DNA from: Proteobacteria bacterium UBA1673
GTDB taxonomy: Bacteria > Pseudomonadota > Gammaproteobacteria > Comchoanobacterales > Comchoanobacteraceae
Assembly (NCBI GenBank): GCA_002320385.1
Contig: DCKN01000091.1
Span: 1 to 6,861, forward strand
Length of the DNA stretch: 6,861 bases
Direction of reading: 5' to 3'
Part shown: one piece after another, positions 1-6,799 of the stretch
How the letters are laid out: every line of letters begins with the position of its first letter
How positions within the stretch are numbered: position 1 is the first letter of the stretch
Translations under genes and position numbers: made by a program
Notes under the pieces: generated by a model
The model's database searches: none
The model's input: only the letters and a program-made list of their open reading frames with translations
Told to the model about the DNA's origin: nothing

Positions 1-1940
1 GATTTACTGGATTTATGCAATGATTTCACTGCTTGACATGTATGAATTTCACCACATACGTTCACCCATGTCCCTGAATATTCAGACCATGATGCAGCAG
101 GAAGTAGAATGTCTGCATATTGGCGCATACGCTCGCTGACAAAGCTAGTGATGGCAACAACCGTTTCTGCTTTTTCCAACGCATGCAGAGCTTCTTGTGG
201 GTTATAGTGCTCATACTCCAGCTCAACTTGTTGCAAAATATACAGTTTTCTCGGTATATCAATCATCTTAAAACTTGAACAACCCGTTGACACTTTTACC
301 GACTCAAAATGATGACTTGGACCAAAACTAATTGCGCTCAATCCTGTTGCATTCATCCCAGGCGTTAGGTGGATGATTGATAGAGGCGTCAATGCTTCTA
401 ACATAGCACATAATTGATATACCGTTGAGGCTTGCTCATGACTTTGCGCATATTGTCCTAACAATAGATAGCCTTTTGCTGAAACCAACCGTTTGGCCCG
501 ACGAATGACGCTGGTTGATGGCTTAATACCTGCAAGTAGTTTGCACCAACTATCAGATAGTGCTGCTTTGGTTAGATCTTTAATTGCAACGACATAAGCA
601 GCAAGACGCTCAATCATTTGGCATCCGTGTACAACTTCGTGGGTAACATCAGCAATATTCCAATCATAGGCCTCTGGATTGATACTTAACGTCTTGACCC
701 CTTGTTTGGCGGCCTGTCGAAGTCGCATTGCAGCTATTGGTTGCTCTACACGTAAATCGCAGCCAACGACAACTGTGATGTCTGATTGCTCCATCATGGA
801 GAAATCTAAAAAGTCACCCTTTCTGTCGTCAGCGGTATTATCTAAATAATCTGTGTCAACTTGGTGATGACGATAATCCATATTGGAGCAGCCCAGCATG
901 TGTAGCAACTTTTGACAAATAAAGCCCTCTTCAACGGAAGTGTTTGGGCTTACCAATGCGCCAATTTGTTCTGGTCCAAACATCTTAAGGACTGATTGAA
1001 TTTTCTCAGCTACCAGCGTGAGTGCAACATCCCAAGATACGACTTTCCAGTTTTTCCCATCTCGTACCATGGGCTCGTCAAGCCGCTCGGGGTGCCTAAG
1101 CCCAAGAAACGCAAAGCGATCTCTGTCTGACAACCACACTTGGTTGACTTTTTCGTTCAGTCGCGGCACAACACGCATTATCGTAGACGCGTGTGTGTCG
1201 CTATCTTGTTGGGTATGAACAGATACCAGCGATAGTAGGCAATCGTGACCAGAAACATAGTGATGGTTGTCAAAAGCCCAGGATCGACCATTATAGCGGG
1301 TTGGTTTTGATGTTAATGCGCCGACAGGACAAATATCAATGACATTCCCTGAAAGTTCAGATTTCAATCCTTGCTGTAAATAGGAGAGTATGCGCATATC
1401 TTCTCCTCTAGCAATAGTCCCGAGTTCTGGTATACCAGCAATTTCAGTGCCAAATCGCACACATCGTGTGCAATGAATACAGCGCGTCATGTGCGTTTGT
1501 ATCAAGCTTCCCAGATTCTCATCAGCCACCGCGCGCTTACTTTCGTGATAGCGCGAGACCCCTCGCCCAAAACCCATGGCAAGATCTTGTAAATCACATT
1601 GTCCGCCTTGATCACAAACTGGGCAGTCAAGTGGATGATTAATTAATAAAAATTCCATAACCGACTGTTGTGCATGTTGCGTTTTTTTCGATCGTGTTCT
1701 AACTTCCATGCCTTCTGTAATCTCGGCATGACATGCTGGCTTGGTCTTTTGGTCGTGATTAATTTCGACTAGACACATTCGGCAGTTGGCAGCAATCGAT
1801 AACCGCTCATGATAGCAAAAACGTGGGATATAGATACCATGGCGATCAGCAACTTGAATGATTGTTTCTCCAAAACTACCGATGACTTCTTGCCCGTCTA
1901 TCGTAAACTTTATTGTCTTGGTTTTAGTAGCTTGACTCAT
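1..1940 (-). CDS. nuoG: NADH-quinone oxidoreductase subunit G, 5' part (cut by left edge)
   Basis: NuoG is the large Fe-S subunit of the complex I peripheral arm and carries electrons from NuoF/NuoE toward NuoB. I translated the minus strand from the ATG at 1940; it stays open for 646 codons to the left edge, so the C-terminus (perhaps 130-150 residues by family length) is missing. The N-terminal ferredoxin domain has Cys42, Cys53, Cys56 and Cys70 (C-x10-C-x2-C-x13-C, [2Fe-2S] N1b). The His-ligated [4Fe-4S] N5 motif follows as His102, Cys106, Cys109, Cys115 (H-x3-C-x2-C-x5-C). Cluster N4 is Cys154, Cys157, Cys160 and Cys204. I see no CxxCxxxC for the extra N7 cluster found in some NuoG. From about residue 210 on, the protein follows the molybdopterin-oxidoreductase-like fold, for example LPRLNE-like VVPRLNE and GCSNMDYR. 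The start lies 14 bases after the nuoF stop, with GGGA 7 bases upstream. Identification is certain; completeness cannot be judged. Confidence 0.96.
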   Translation of the reverse strand, partial: MSQATKTKTIKFTIDGQEVIGSFGETIIQVADRHGIYIPRFCYHERLSIAANCRMCLVEINHDQKTKPACHAEITEGMEVRTRSKKTQHAQQSVMEFLLINHPLDCPVCDQGGQCDLQDLAMGFGRGVSRYHESKRAVADENLGSLIQTHMTRCIHCTRCVRFGTEIAGIPELGTIARGEDMRILSYLQQGLKSELSGNVIDICPVGALTSKPTRYNGRSWAFDNHHYVSGHDCLLSLVSVHTQQDSDTHASTIMRVVPRLNEKVNQVWLSDRDRFAFLGLRHPERLDEPMVRDGKNWKVVSWDVALTLVAEKIQSVLKMFGPEQIGALVSPNTSVEEGFICQKLLHMLGCSNMDYRHHQVDTDYLDNTADDRKGDFLDFSMMEQSDITVVVGCDLRVEQPIAAMRLRQAAKQGVKTLSINPEAYDWNIADVTHEVVHGCQMIERLAAYVVAIKDLTKAALSDSWCKLLAGIKPSTSVIRRAKRLVSAKGYLLLGQYAQSHEQASTVYQLCAMLEALTPLSIIHLTPGMNATGLSAISFGPSHHFESVKVSTGCSSFKMIDIPRKLYILQQVELEYEHYNPQEALHALEKAETVVAITSFVSERMRQYADILLPAASWSEYSGTWVNVCGEIHTCQAVKSLHKSSK

Positions 1941-1954
1941 ATTAATTCCCAAAA

Positions 1955-3241
1955 CTAGCGTCCTGTGACCATTGATCGACCGTGCCGCGCATAATACTTA
2001 AACTCAGGCATAAAGTGCTTGAGAAAGCTTTGTACAGGCCAGGTGAATGCTTCGCCAAATGCACAAATTGTTCGACCCTCAGCGCTGTAAGCAATTCTAT
2101 CCAGCGTCTCCAAATCGCTCAATTGAGCGTCTCCCGCAATAATCCGGTCTAAGATGCGTACGACCCATCCTGTTCCCTCTCGACAAGGTGTACACTGCCC
2201 GCATGACTCATGTTTGTAAAACCGTGCAATGCACGATAATGCCTGAACCATACAAGTTGACTCGTCCATGACAATAACACCCCCTGAGCCAAGTGCTGAA
2301 CCGGCATGTTGTAATGCATCATAGTCCATCGATAAATTCATGATGTGTTTAGCGGGTAACACGCGCATTGAGCTTCCGCCAGGAATCACTGCTTTGAGTT
2401 TTTCTTTCGCACGCATACCTCCACACAATGATAGTAATGTTTTGAAAGGCGTGCCTAGAGGTAATTCAAATACGCCAGGGTTTTTCACATGTCCGCTAAC
2501 ACAAAATATTTTGCTGCCACCACTATTTTGGCAACCATAATCCAAAAACCAGTCTGCACCCTTTTCAAGGATAATTGGTATCGAGGCAATGGTTTCTGTA
2601 TTATTGACTGTTGTCGGCTGTTGGTATAACCCTTTGACTGCTGGGAATGGAGGCTTTGACCGGGGCAAAGCAGGTTTACCCTCGATCGACTCGAGCATGG
2701 CGCTTTCTTCTCCCACAATATATGATCCGGCGCCAAGTAGATTGTGGATATCGATCGATAGTTCTGTCTTCCCTATATTCTTCCCAAGAAAACCTTTACT
2801 TTTGGCTTCCTCCAAAGCAAGTTCACAGGCGTCATACTGTTTTTGATATTCACCCCGTAGGTAGTGGTAACAAACGTCCATACCCTGTACATAACAAGCA
2901 ATGAGGATTCCCTCTATGAGCTGATGAGGATTATACTGCAAAATCAATGTATCTTTGCATGTTCCAGGCTCACCCTCGTCAGAATTACAGACTAGATAGC
3001 GTGGTTTGGACGCTCTTGAATCAATAAAGCTCATTTTTAATCCAGCGATAAACCCTGCACCACCACGCCCTCGCAACAAAGACTGACGAATTTGTGTCAA
3101 AAGCGATTGCGGTTCTGGCCTATTTTTGATGATATCTTGCCATATTTTGTAGCCCCCCAGTGCTATGTAAGTGTCAATGCTAGCTGGGTTCGGATGCGAT
3201 AGTGTGCGGAGACAGACTTGGTTGATTGTTGGGCTAACCAT
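1955..3241 (-). CDS. nuoF: NADH-quinone oxidoreductase subunit F (NADH/FMN-binding, N3 cluster)
   Basis: NuoF binds NADH and FMN and is where electrons enter complex I. At 428 residues it matches the usual family length. The FMN/NADH-binding loop LRGRGGAGF is at residues 56-64, followed by DEGEPGT at about 88-94. The nucleotide-binding GEES stretch holds Glu178 and Glu179, with Tyr174 just before. The N3 [4Fe-4S] ligands are Cys347, Cys350, Cys353 (SCGQCTPCREGTGW) and Cys393 (TICAFGEA). I chose the ATG at 3241 over an in-frame ATG at 3268 because AAGGAGG lies 6 bases before 3241; in the longer frame that ribosome site would be coding and the overlap with nuoE would grow from 8 to 35 bases. 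Unusual: the common CGEETAL reads VGEESAM, and the Arg after the KD of EPGTxKDR is Thr. The active-site glutamates and all cluster cysteines are kept, so it is probably functional. Confidence 0.97.
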   Translation of the reverse strand: MVSPTINQVCLRTLSHPNPASIDTYIALGGYKIWQDIIKNRPEPQSLLTQIRQSLLRGRGGAGFIAGLKMSFIDSRASKPRYLVCNSDEGEPGTCKDTLILQYNPHQLIEGILIACYVQGMDVCYHYLRGEYQKQYDACELALEEAKSKGFLGKNIGKTELSIDIHNLLGAGSYIVGEESAMLESIEGKPALPRSKPPFPAVKGLYQQPTTVNNTETIASIPIILEKGADWFLDYGCQNSGGSKIFCVSGHVKNPGVFELPLGTPFKTLLSLCGGMRAKEKLKAVIPGGSSMRVLPAKHIMNLSMDYDALQHAGSALGSGGVIVMDESTCMVQALSCIARFYKHESCGQCTPCREGTGWVVRILDRIIAGDAQLSDLETLDRIAYSAEGRTICAFGEAFTWPVQSFLKHFMPEFKYYARHGRSMVTGR

Positions 3242-3743
3242 GTTTTTCCTCCTTGTCAAGTTGGTCAATCAAATCACAGACTTTCTCAGGATTCATATCC
3301 GTATGATAATGATGATCGCCGACTAACATGCAGGGGGCCCCACAGCACGCACCTAAACACTCAACTTCTTTGAGCGTAAACTGGCCGCAAGCTGTTGTCT
3401 GATTCAGACCTATACCAAGTTTCTTTTGGATAGTCTCGATAATGCCATTTGCATCTCGAAGATAACAGGAAATACTCCCACACACTGATAATACATGTTT
3501 TCCAACAGGCTCCCGACGAAACATTGTGTAAAAACTCGCAACTTCATAAACCTGAATCTTTGGCATCGATAAATATTCGGCAACAGCATCAAGATGTTGA
3601 TCTTGCAAATGCCCATGCGTATCTTGTACCAAACGCAGTGCCATCAATACTGCGGAGGCTTGCTTGCCTTTCGGGAATTTTTTTACCCATTGGTTAATCT
3701 CTTGTTTCAATGTTGGTGACAAAGAAAATTTTTCATTGTTCAT
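3234..3743 (-). CDS. nuoE: NADH-quinone oxidoreductase subunit E (2Fe-2S, thioredoxin-like)
   Basis: NuoE is the small partner of NuoF in the NADH dehydrogenase module and holds the off-path [2Fe-2S] cluster N1a. It is 169 residues, normal for the family. The N-terminal helical part (about 1-75) contains the typical VYEVASFYTMF stretch at 65-75. The C-terminal thioredoxin-like domain has the four ligands Cys88 and Cys93 (C-x4-C) and Cys129 and Cys133 (ECLGAC, C-x3-C). The start codon shares ATGA with the nuoD stop, and GGAG lies about 10 bases upstream inside nuoD, so translation is probably coupled. Its 3' end carries the ribosome site for nuoF within the codons for DKEE and overlaps the nuoF start by 8 bases. 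Confidence 0.97.
   Translation of the reverse strand: MNNEKFSLSPTLKQEINQWVKKFPKGKQASAVLMALRLVQDTHGHLQDQHLDAVAEYLSMPKIQVYEVASFYTMFRREPVGKHVLSVCGSISCYLRDANGIIETIQKKLGIGLNQTTACGQFTLKEVECLGACCGAPCMLVGDHHYHTDMNPEKVCDLIDQLDKEEKHG
3248..3254 (-). promoter_or_regulatory. Strong ribosome binding site deciding the nuoF start
   Basis: On the minus strand AAGGAGG lies here, followed by a 6-base spacer (AAAAAC) and ATG at 3241. It matches the anti-Shine-Dalgarno consensus fully, and it is the strongest such site in the window. It sits inside the last codons of nuoE and supports the shorter 428-residue NuoF over the 437-residue reading from 3268. Confidence 0.85.
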
Positions 3744-4993
3744 CGATCAATTTCTCCAAACACAATATCCATGGATGCAAGAATGACCACAACATCAGAG
3801 ATCATGTGCCCTTTACATAATGCCTCAAGTGCGGATAAATGGGGATAGCCCGCTGCCCTTATCTTCACACGATAAGGCTTGTTAGCGCCGTCAGAGACAA
3901 GATAAACGCCAAACTCGCCTTTTGGCTGTTCGACACAGGTATATACCTCGCCTTCGGGCAAACAATAGCCTTCAGTAAATAACTTAAATTGATGAATCAT
4001 TTCCTCCATGTTCTCTTTTCCAGAGAGTCTTGACGGCGGCACCACTTTGGGCGCATCAGCGATAACCTGCCCAGGATGTTTCCTGAGCCAATTAATACAT
4101 TGCTTTATGATACGATTTGACTCGCGCATCTCTGCCATTCGAACCAAATAGCGGTCGTAGCAATCGCCTGTTTTACCGAGCGCTATATTGAAACTCAACT
4201 CATCATAAACCGCATACGGCTCATCAACTCTCAAATCTCTCGCATATCCGGTGCTGCGTAACATTGGACCTGTAAACCCCAGCGCAATTGCTCTTTGAGC
4301 GTCAATGGCACTAATGCCAACAGAGCGCTGCTTCCAGATTCTATTTTCAGTGAGCAATGTCTCATATTCGTCACACCTTTCAGGAAATTGTTCAGTGAAA
4401 GACTCGATGTAGTCAAGTAGTGAGCCTTGCCTATTTGCGTTCAGACTCGCTGTTTCAGCTGGGCTGCGCCAAGCATAGCTTTCATATTGCGGCATGGTAT
4501 TTGGCAAATCACGTAATACACCCCCAGGCCGATAATAATTCGCGTGCATTCGTGCACCTGATACCGCTTCATAGCAGTCCATGAGTTGCTCGCGCTCACG
4601 AAATGTGTAAAACCATGGCGTTAACGCTCCCATATCGAGGGAAGTCGATCCGAGCACCAATAAATGATTAAGAATTCTAGATATTTCGTCGAACATTACT
4701 CGTATGTACTGCGCTCGTTTTGGCACCTTAATTTTAAGCAACTTCTCTATCGCCATTACATAGGCGTGTTCGTTGGGGAGAATTGAGACATAATCGAGCC
4801 TATCCATGTAGCCAATTGAATGGTTGTATGGTTTTGACTCCATCAGTTTTTCAGTGGCACGATGCAGTAATCCGATATGGGGATCGATACTGATTACCGT
4901 CTCACCTTCAACTTCGACTACTAAGCGTAATACACCATGTGCAGCTGGGTGTTGCGGTCCAAAATTAAATGTATAGTGCTTAAGCTCTCCCAT
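3740..4993 (-). CDS. nuoD: NADH-quinone oxidoreductase subunit D (49 kDa, quinone site)
   Basis: NuoD is the 49 kDa-type subunit, related to the large subunit of NiFe hydrogenases, and forms the ubiquinone-binding cavity with NuoB. It is 417 residues, a standard length for a stand-alone NuoD. The N-terminus carries GPQHPAAHG at 12-20. By spacing against the Thermus Nqo4 sequence as I recall it, His19 and Tyr68 correspond to the quinone-binding His38 and Tyr87, and Asp120 to Asp139. Further family signatures are FREREQLMDCYEAVSGARMH at 131-150, RPGGV at 155-159 and TGPMLR at 241-246. The protein ends in GEIDR, the usual C-terminus. The gene begins 3 bases after the nuoC stop, with only a weak purine-rich stretch (GTGAAG) upstream, so coupling to nuoC is likely. 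No truncation or frameshift is seen. Confidence 0.98.
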   Translation of the reverse strand: MGELKHYTFNFGPQHPAAHGVLRLVVEVEGETVISIDPHIGLLHRATEKLMESKPYNHSIGYMDRLDYVSILPNEHAYVMAIEKLLKIKVPKRAQYIRVMFDEISRILNHLLVLGSTSLDMGALTPWFYTFREREQLMDCYEAVSGARMHANYYRPGGVLRDLPNTMPQYESYAWRSPAETASLNANRQGSLLDYIESFTEQFPERCDEYETLLTENRIWKQRSVGISAIDAQRAIALGFTGPMLRSTGYARDLRVDEPYAVYDELSFNIALGKTGDCYDRYLVRMAEMRESNRIIKQCINWLRKHPGQVIADAPKVVPPSRLSGKENMEEMIHQFKLFTEGYCLPEGEVYTCVEQPKGEFGVYLVSDGANKPYRVKIRAAGYPHLSALEALCKGHMISDVVVILASMDIVFGEIDR

Positions 4994-4996
4994 AGA

Positions 4997-5683
4997 CTAG
5001 ACTTCACTCATTGTATGTCTTTGGTCATCTTGACGAATCACCTTTGGTACACTGACTCTATTTTGAACCTGTACTGGCTCGTATAAACAGCGCTCAAGCT
5101 TCGCGTCGTAGCGCATTTCTACCTGTCCCTCTAAGGGAAAATCCTTACGCATTGGATACCCAACAAAGCCATAATCCGTCAAAATACGACGTAAACCGGG
5201 ATGACCAGAGAAACGGATACCAAATAAATCAAAAGCCTCACGCTCATACCAGTTTGCATTTGGCCATATTTTTGTCACCGATGGCACACTATCTGATGGC
5301 TCATCAAGCTTCACTTTGATACGATATCGTTGGTTCATGCTTGTCGATAAAAGATGATATACCACTTCATATCGACCAGGTTTTTCGTGGATATCGCGCT
5401 TGGATAGGGCGTCTCTCGCACGCTCGAAACCGGTTGAAGTCGCATCGACGCCTACCCACTCGTCGAGCCCATAATGAAGATGATCAACAACGCAAATATC
5501 AACACAGCAGTTAGCTTGCACTTGATCGTTTTGGTATAACCAAGTCATCAGTGCTATCAAATCTTCCACAGGACAGACTATGACGGGCATGTCGATGTTT
5601 TCAGTCAGCTGAATACCAGGACGCGACTTTAAATAATTTCTCAATGCAATCTTGGTTGGCTTTTGCATGTCAGTCATCCCCAT
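4997..5683 (-). CDS. nuoC: NADH-quinone oxidoreductase subunit C (30 kDa)
   Basis: NuoC is the 30 kDa-type subunit of the connecting module. It binds no cofactor and packs against NuoD and NuoB. It is 228 residues from the first ATG. The diagnostic signature lies near the C-terminus: ERExFDLFGI at 147-156, GHPGLRRILTDYGF at 160-173, RKDFP at 179-183 and VEMRYD at 188-193. The middle part (about 60-125) follows the pattern of beta/gammaproteobacterial NuoC. The gene is separate from nuoD, unlike the fused nuoCD of Escherichia coli. The start is uncertain. The ATG at 5683 overlaps nuoB by 14 bases and has no clear Shine-Dalgarno, whereas the ATG at 5668 (Met6) follows the nuoB stop by one base and has GGGGA about 8 bases upstream. 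Met3 at 5677 is a third option. Confidence 0.96.
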   Translation of the reverse strand: MGMTDMQKPTKIALRNYLKSRPGIQLTENIDMPVIVCPVEDLIALMTWLYQNDQVQANCCVDICVVDHLHYGLDEWVGVDATSTGFERARDALSKRDIHEKPGRYEVVYHLLSTSMNQRYRIKVKLDEPSDSVPSVTKIWPNANWYEREAFDLFGIRFSGHPGLRRILTDYGFVGYPMRKDFPLEGQVEMRYDAKLERCLYEPVQVQNRVSVPKVIRQDDQRHTMSEV

Positions 5684-6209
5684 AGCCCGAAGGAATCTTG
5701 ACTTGCATATACTCGCACCCTTGTATTTTGTTTTGTAGCTGTATCATACCGTACATGAGTGCTTCAGCGTTTGGTGGACACCCTGGAATGTACAAATCAA
5801 CTGGTACAATTCGGTCACAACCTCTGACGACTGAGTAGGCATAATGGTAATACCCCCCACCATTGGCACAAGACCCCATGGAAACCACATATTTTGGCTC
5901 TGCCATCATATCATAGCAAGCGCGTAACGCTGGTGCCATCTTGTTGCACAATGTTCCTGCAACGATCATAACATCAGCTTGTCTTGGACTGGCTCTCAAG
6001 GCAAAGCCAAAACGATCAAAGTCATAGCGTGACGCAATAAAATGCATGAGCTCCACACCACAGCAAGCTAATCCAAAACTCAATGGCCATACTGAATTGC
6101 CGCGTGACCAGTCAACGAGCTGGTTGTATTTGACGATCATGAATCCATTTTTCACAACCGGAGTGTTGCTTTTTCTAAACGCATCCATTTGCAACTGTAA
6201 TTCTTTCAT
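5670..6209 (-). CDS. nuoB: NADH-quinone oxidoreductase subunit B (PSST, N2 cluster)
   Basis: NuoB carries [4Fe-4S] cluster N2, the last carrier before ubiquinone, and lies against NuoD at the membrane end of the peripheral arm. It is 179 residues, slightly longer than many family members. The N2 ligands are the adjacent pair Cys49-Cys50 (ACCGVE), Cys114 (MGSCANGGGYY) and Cys144 (IPGCPP). The stretch RASPRQADVMIVAGT at 72-86 is the typical loop near the quinone site. Two more cysteines, Cys88 in LCNKMAP and Cys131 in VRGCDR, also occur in many beta/gammaproteobacterial NuoB. The start is 16 bases after the nuoA stop, with AGG 8 bases upstream. The end overlaps the first possible nuoC start. 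Confidence 0.98.
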   Translation of the reverse strand: MKELQLQMDAFRKSNTPVVKNGFMIVKYNQLVDWSRGNSVWPLSFGLACCGVELMHFIASRYDFDRFGFALRASPRQADVMIVAGTLCNKMAPALRACYDMMAEPKYVVSMGSCANGGGYYHYAYSVVRGCDRIVPVDLYIPGCPPNAEALMYGMIQLQNKIQGCEYMQVKIPSGYGDD

Positions 6210-6225
6210 TTAGGCAACCTGATTA

Positions 6226-6579
6226 TTATTCCCAATCTAATGCACCAGCCAACCACTCATAGACGAAAACGACGCTGAGGATGGACAAAAATAGCAGCAT
6301 AGAAATGACCCCAAACCAACTTAGCTGCCTAAATGTGACAGCCCAAGGGAATAATAATGCGGTCTCAATATCAAAAATAATGAATAGAATTGCGACAAGA
6401 TAGAAGCGCACATCAAAAGGCTTTCTTACGGTATCCATCGCTGGAAACCCGCATTCATAGGGTGCTATTTTGGCTTTATTGGGAGCGCTTGGCGCAACCA
6501 ATACGCCGAGAATAAAGAGAAAAATTGCCAACAGAATAGCAACTAATAAAAATATCAAAACCGGAATATAGGCTGACAT
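6226..6579 (-). CDS. nuoA: NADH-quinone oxidoreductase subunit A (membrane subunit, ND3-like)
   Basis: NuoA is the ND3-type membrane subunit at the junction of the two arms of complex I. It is 117 residues with three predicted transmembrane helices, at about 4-29, 58-79 and 87-109. Between the first two is the conserved loop with PYECGF at 40-45, whose Cys43 corresponds to the loop cysteine of ND3. The second helix holds FDVRFYLVAILFIIFDIE at 55-72, with the conserved acidic residues Asp70 and Glu72. The protein ends in LDWE, close to the common LEWE. The start is fixed by an in-frame TAG 21 bases upstream with no other ATG, GTG or TTG between. No good Shine-Dalgarno is visible, unlike nuoF. 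It is the first protein gene of the cluster, after the tRNA-Leu gene. Confidence 0.97.
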   Translation of the reverse strand: MSAYIPVLIFLLVAILLAIFLFILGVLVAPSAPNKAKIAPYECGFPAMDTVRKPFDVRFYLVAILFIIFDIETALLFPWAVTFRQLSWFGVISMLLFLSILSVVFVYEWLAGALDWE

Positions 6580-6697
6580 AGTTGATGAAATTGTCTACTT
6601 CTTTTGATAGTAGCCTTTTCAGCATCTAAATACCATACTTTACCGTGGCATTAAGAAAAAAACTTAGTCAATAAATAATGATTACGAGGCAACCCAT

Positions 6698-6722
6698 AAA
6701 AACGCCGCCTAAATTGGCTACG
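6698..6722 (-). terminator. Possible weak intrinsic terminator between tRNA-Leu and nuoA
   Basis: On the minus strand CGTAGCC and GGCGGCG can pair around an AATTTA loop (six pairs including one G-T, plus one A-G mismatch), followed directly by TTTTT. It lies about 78 bases after the tRNA end and about 120 bases before nuoA. If real it would end part of the tRNA transcripts while letting some run into nuo. The stem is short and imperfect, so this is tentative. Confidence 0.33.
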
Positions 6723-6743
6723 GTTGGCAATATAGATTTTTTT

Positions 6744-6774
6744 AGACTACGTTCAGTCTCAAAGCTCTTTGAGA
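6744..6774. repeat. Two overlapping inverted repeats in the tRNA-nuoA spacer
   Basis: Two inverted repeats share three bases. The first, 6757-6774, has 8-base arms (TCTCAAAG/CTTTGAGA on the minus strand) with 2 bases between, in practice a 7-bp stem with a GAGC loop. The second, 6744-6759, has 5-base arms AGACT/AGTCT around 6 bases. Because they share 6757-6759, the full stems cannot form together in RNA. On the minus strand a run of seven A follows, not T, so neither is a standard terminator for the nuo direction. They could be an operator, an RNA processing site downstream of the tRNA, or chance. Confidence 0.45.
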
Positions 6775-6799
6775 TACGGAGTGAGATTATCAGAGAAAT

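Larger units (their letters stand above)
6580..6799 (-). other. Spacer between tRNA-Leu and nuoA (leader of the nuo cluster)
   Basis: This AT-rich stretch of 220 bases contains no open reading frame that I can support. It holds the inverted repeats and the possible terminator listed separately, and a run of seven T (minus strand) at 6656-6662 with no GC-rich stem before it. A TTGACT that could be a -35 box lies at about 6665-6670 on the minus strand, but no acceptable -10 box stands 16-18 bases further on. I therefore cannot place a nuo promoter; transcription may arrive from the tRNA side or start from a promoter I do not recognise. Confidence 0.6.

Noticed and set aside
62..262. Small minus-strand frame of 66 codons
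   Set aside because: It lies in another frame inside nuoG, with no family resemblance; shadow of the real gene.
1018..1218. Plus-strand frame of 66 codons
   Set aside because: Antisense to the well-conserved nuoG coding sequence, with no ribosome site or recognisable domain.
1..1940. Possible broken nuoG, because only small overlapping frames stand out there as complete ORFs
   Set aside because: I translated the minus strand codon by codon from 1940 to 1 and found no stop or frameshift; the gene simply leaves the window, and all its visible Fe-S cysteines are in place.
2340..2904. Several plus-strand and minus-strand frames of 66-85 codons
   Set aside because: All lie within nuoF, whose protein is clearly conserved throughout; they are frame shadows.
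3410..3697. Frames of 68 (minus) and 82 (plus) codons
   Set aside because: Both lie within nuoE and show no independent signal.
6656..6662. Run of seven T on the minus strand as a terminator tail
   Set aside because: The bases before it are AT-rich and form no stable stem.
6786..6791. GATAAT on the minus strand as a -10 box for nuo just after the tRNA
   Set aside because: The -35 position would fall in the tRNA T arm and acceptor strand with no match to TTGACA; probably chance.
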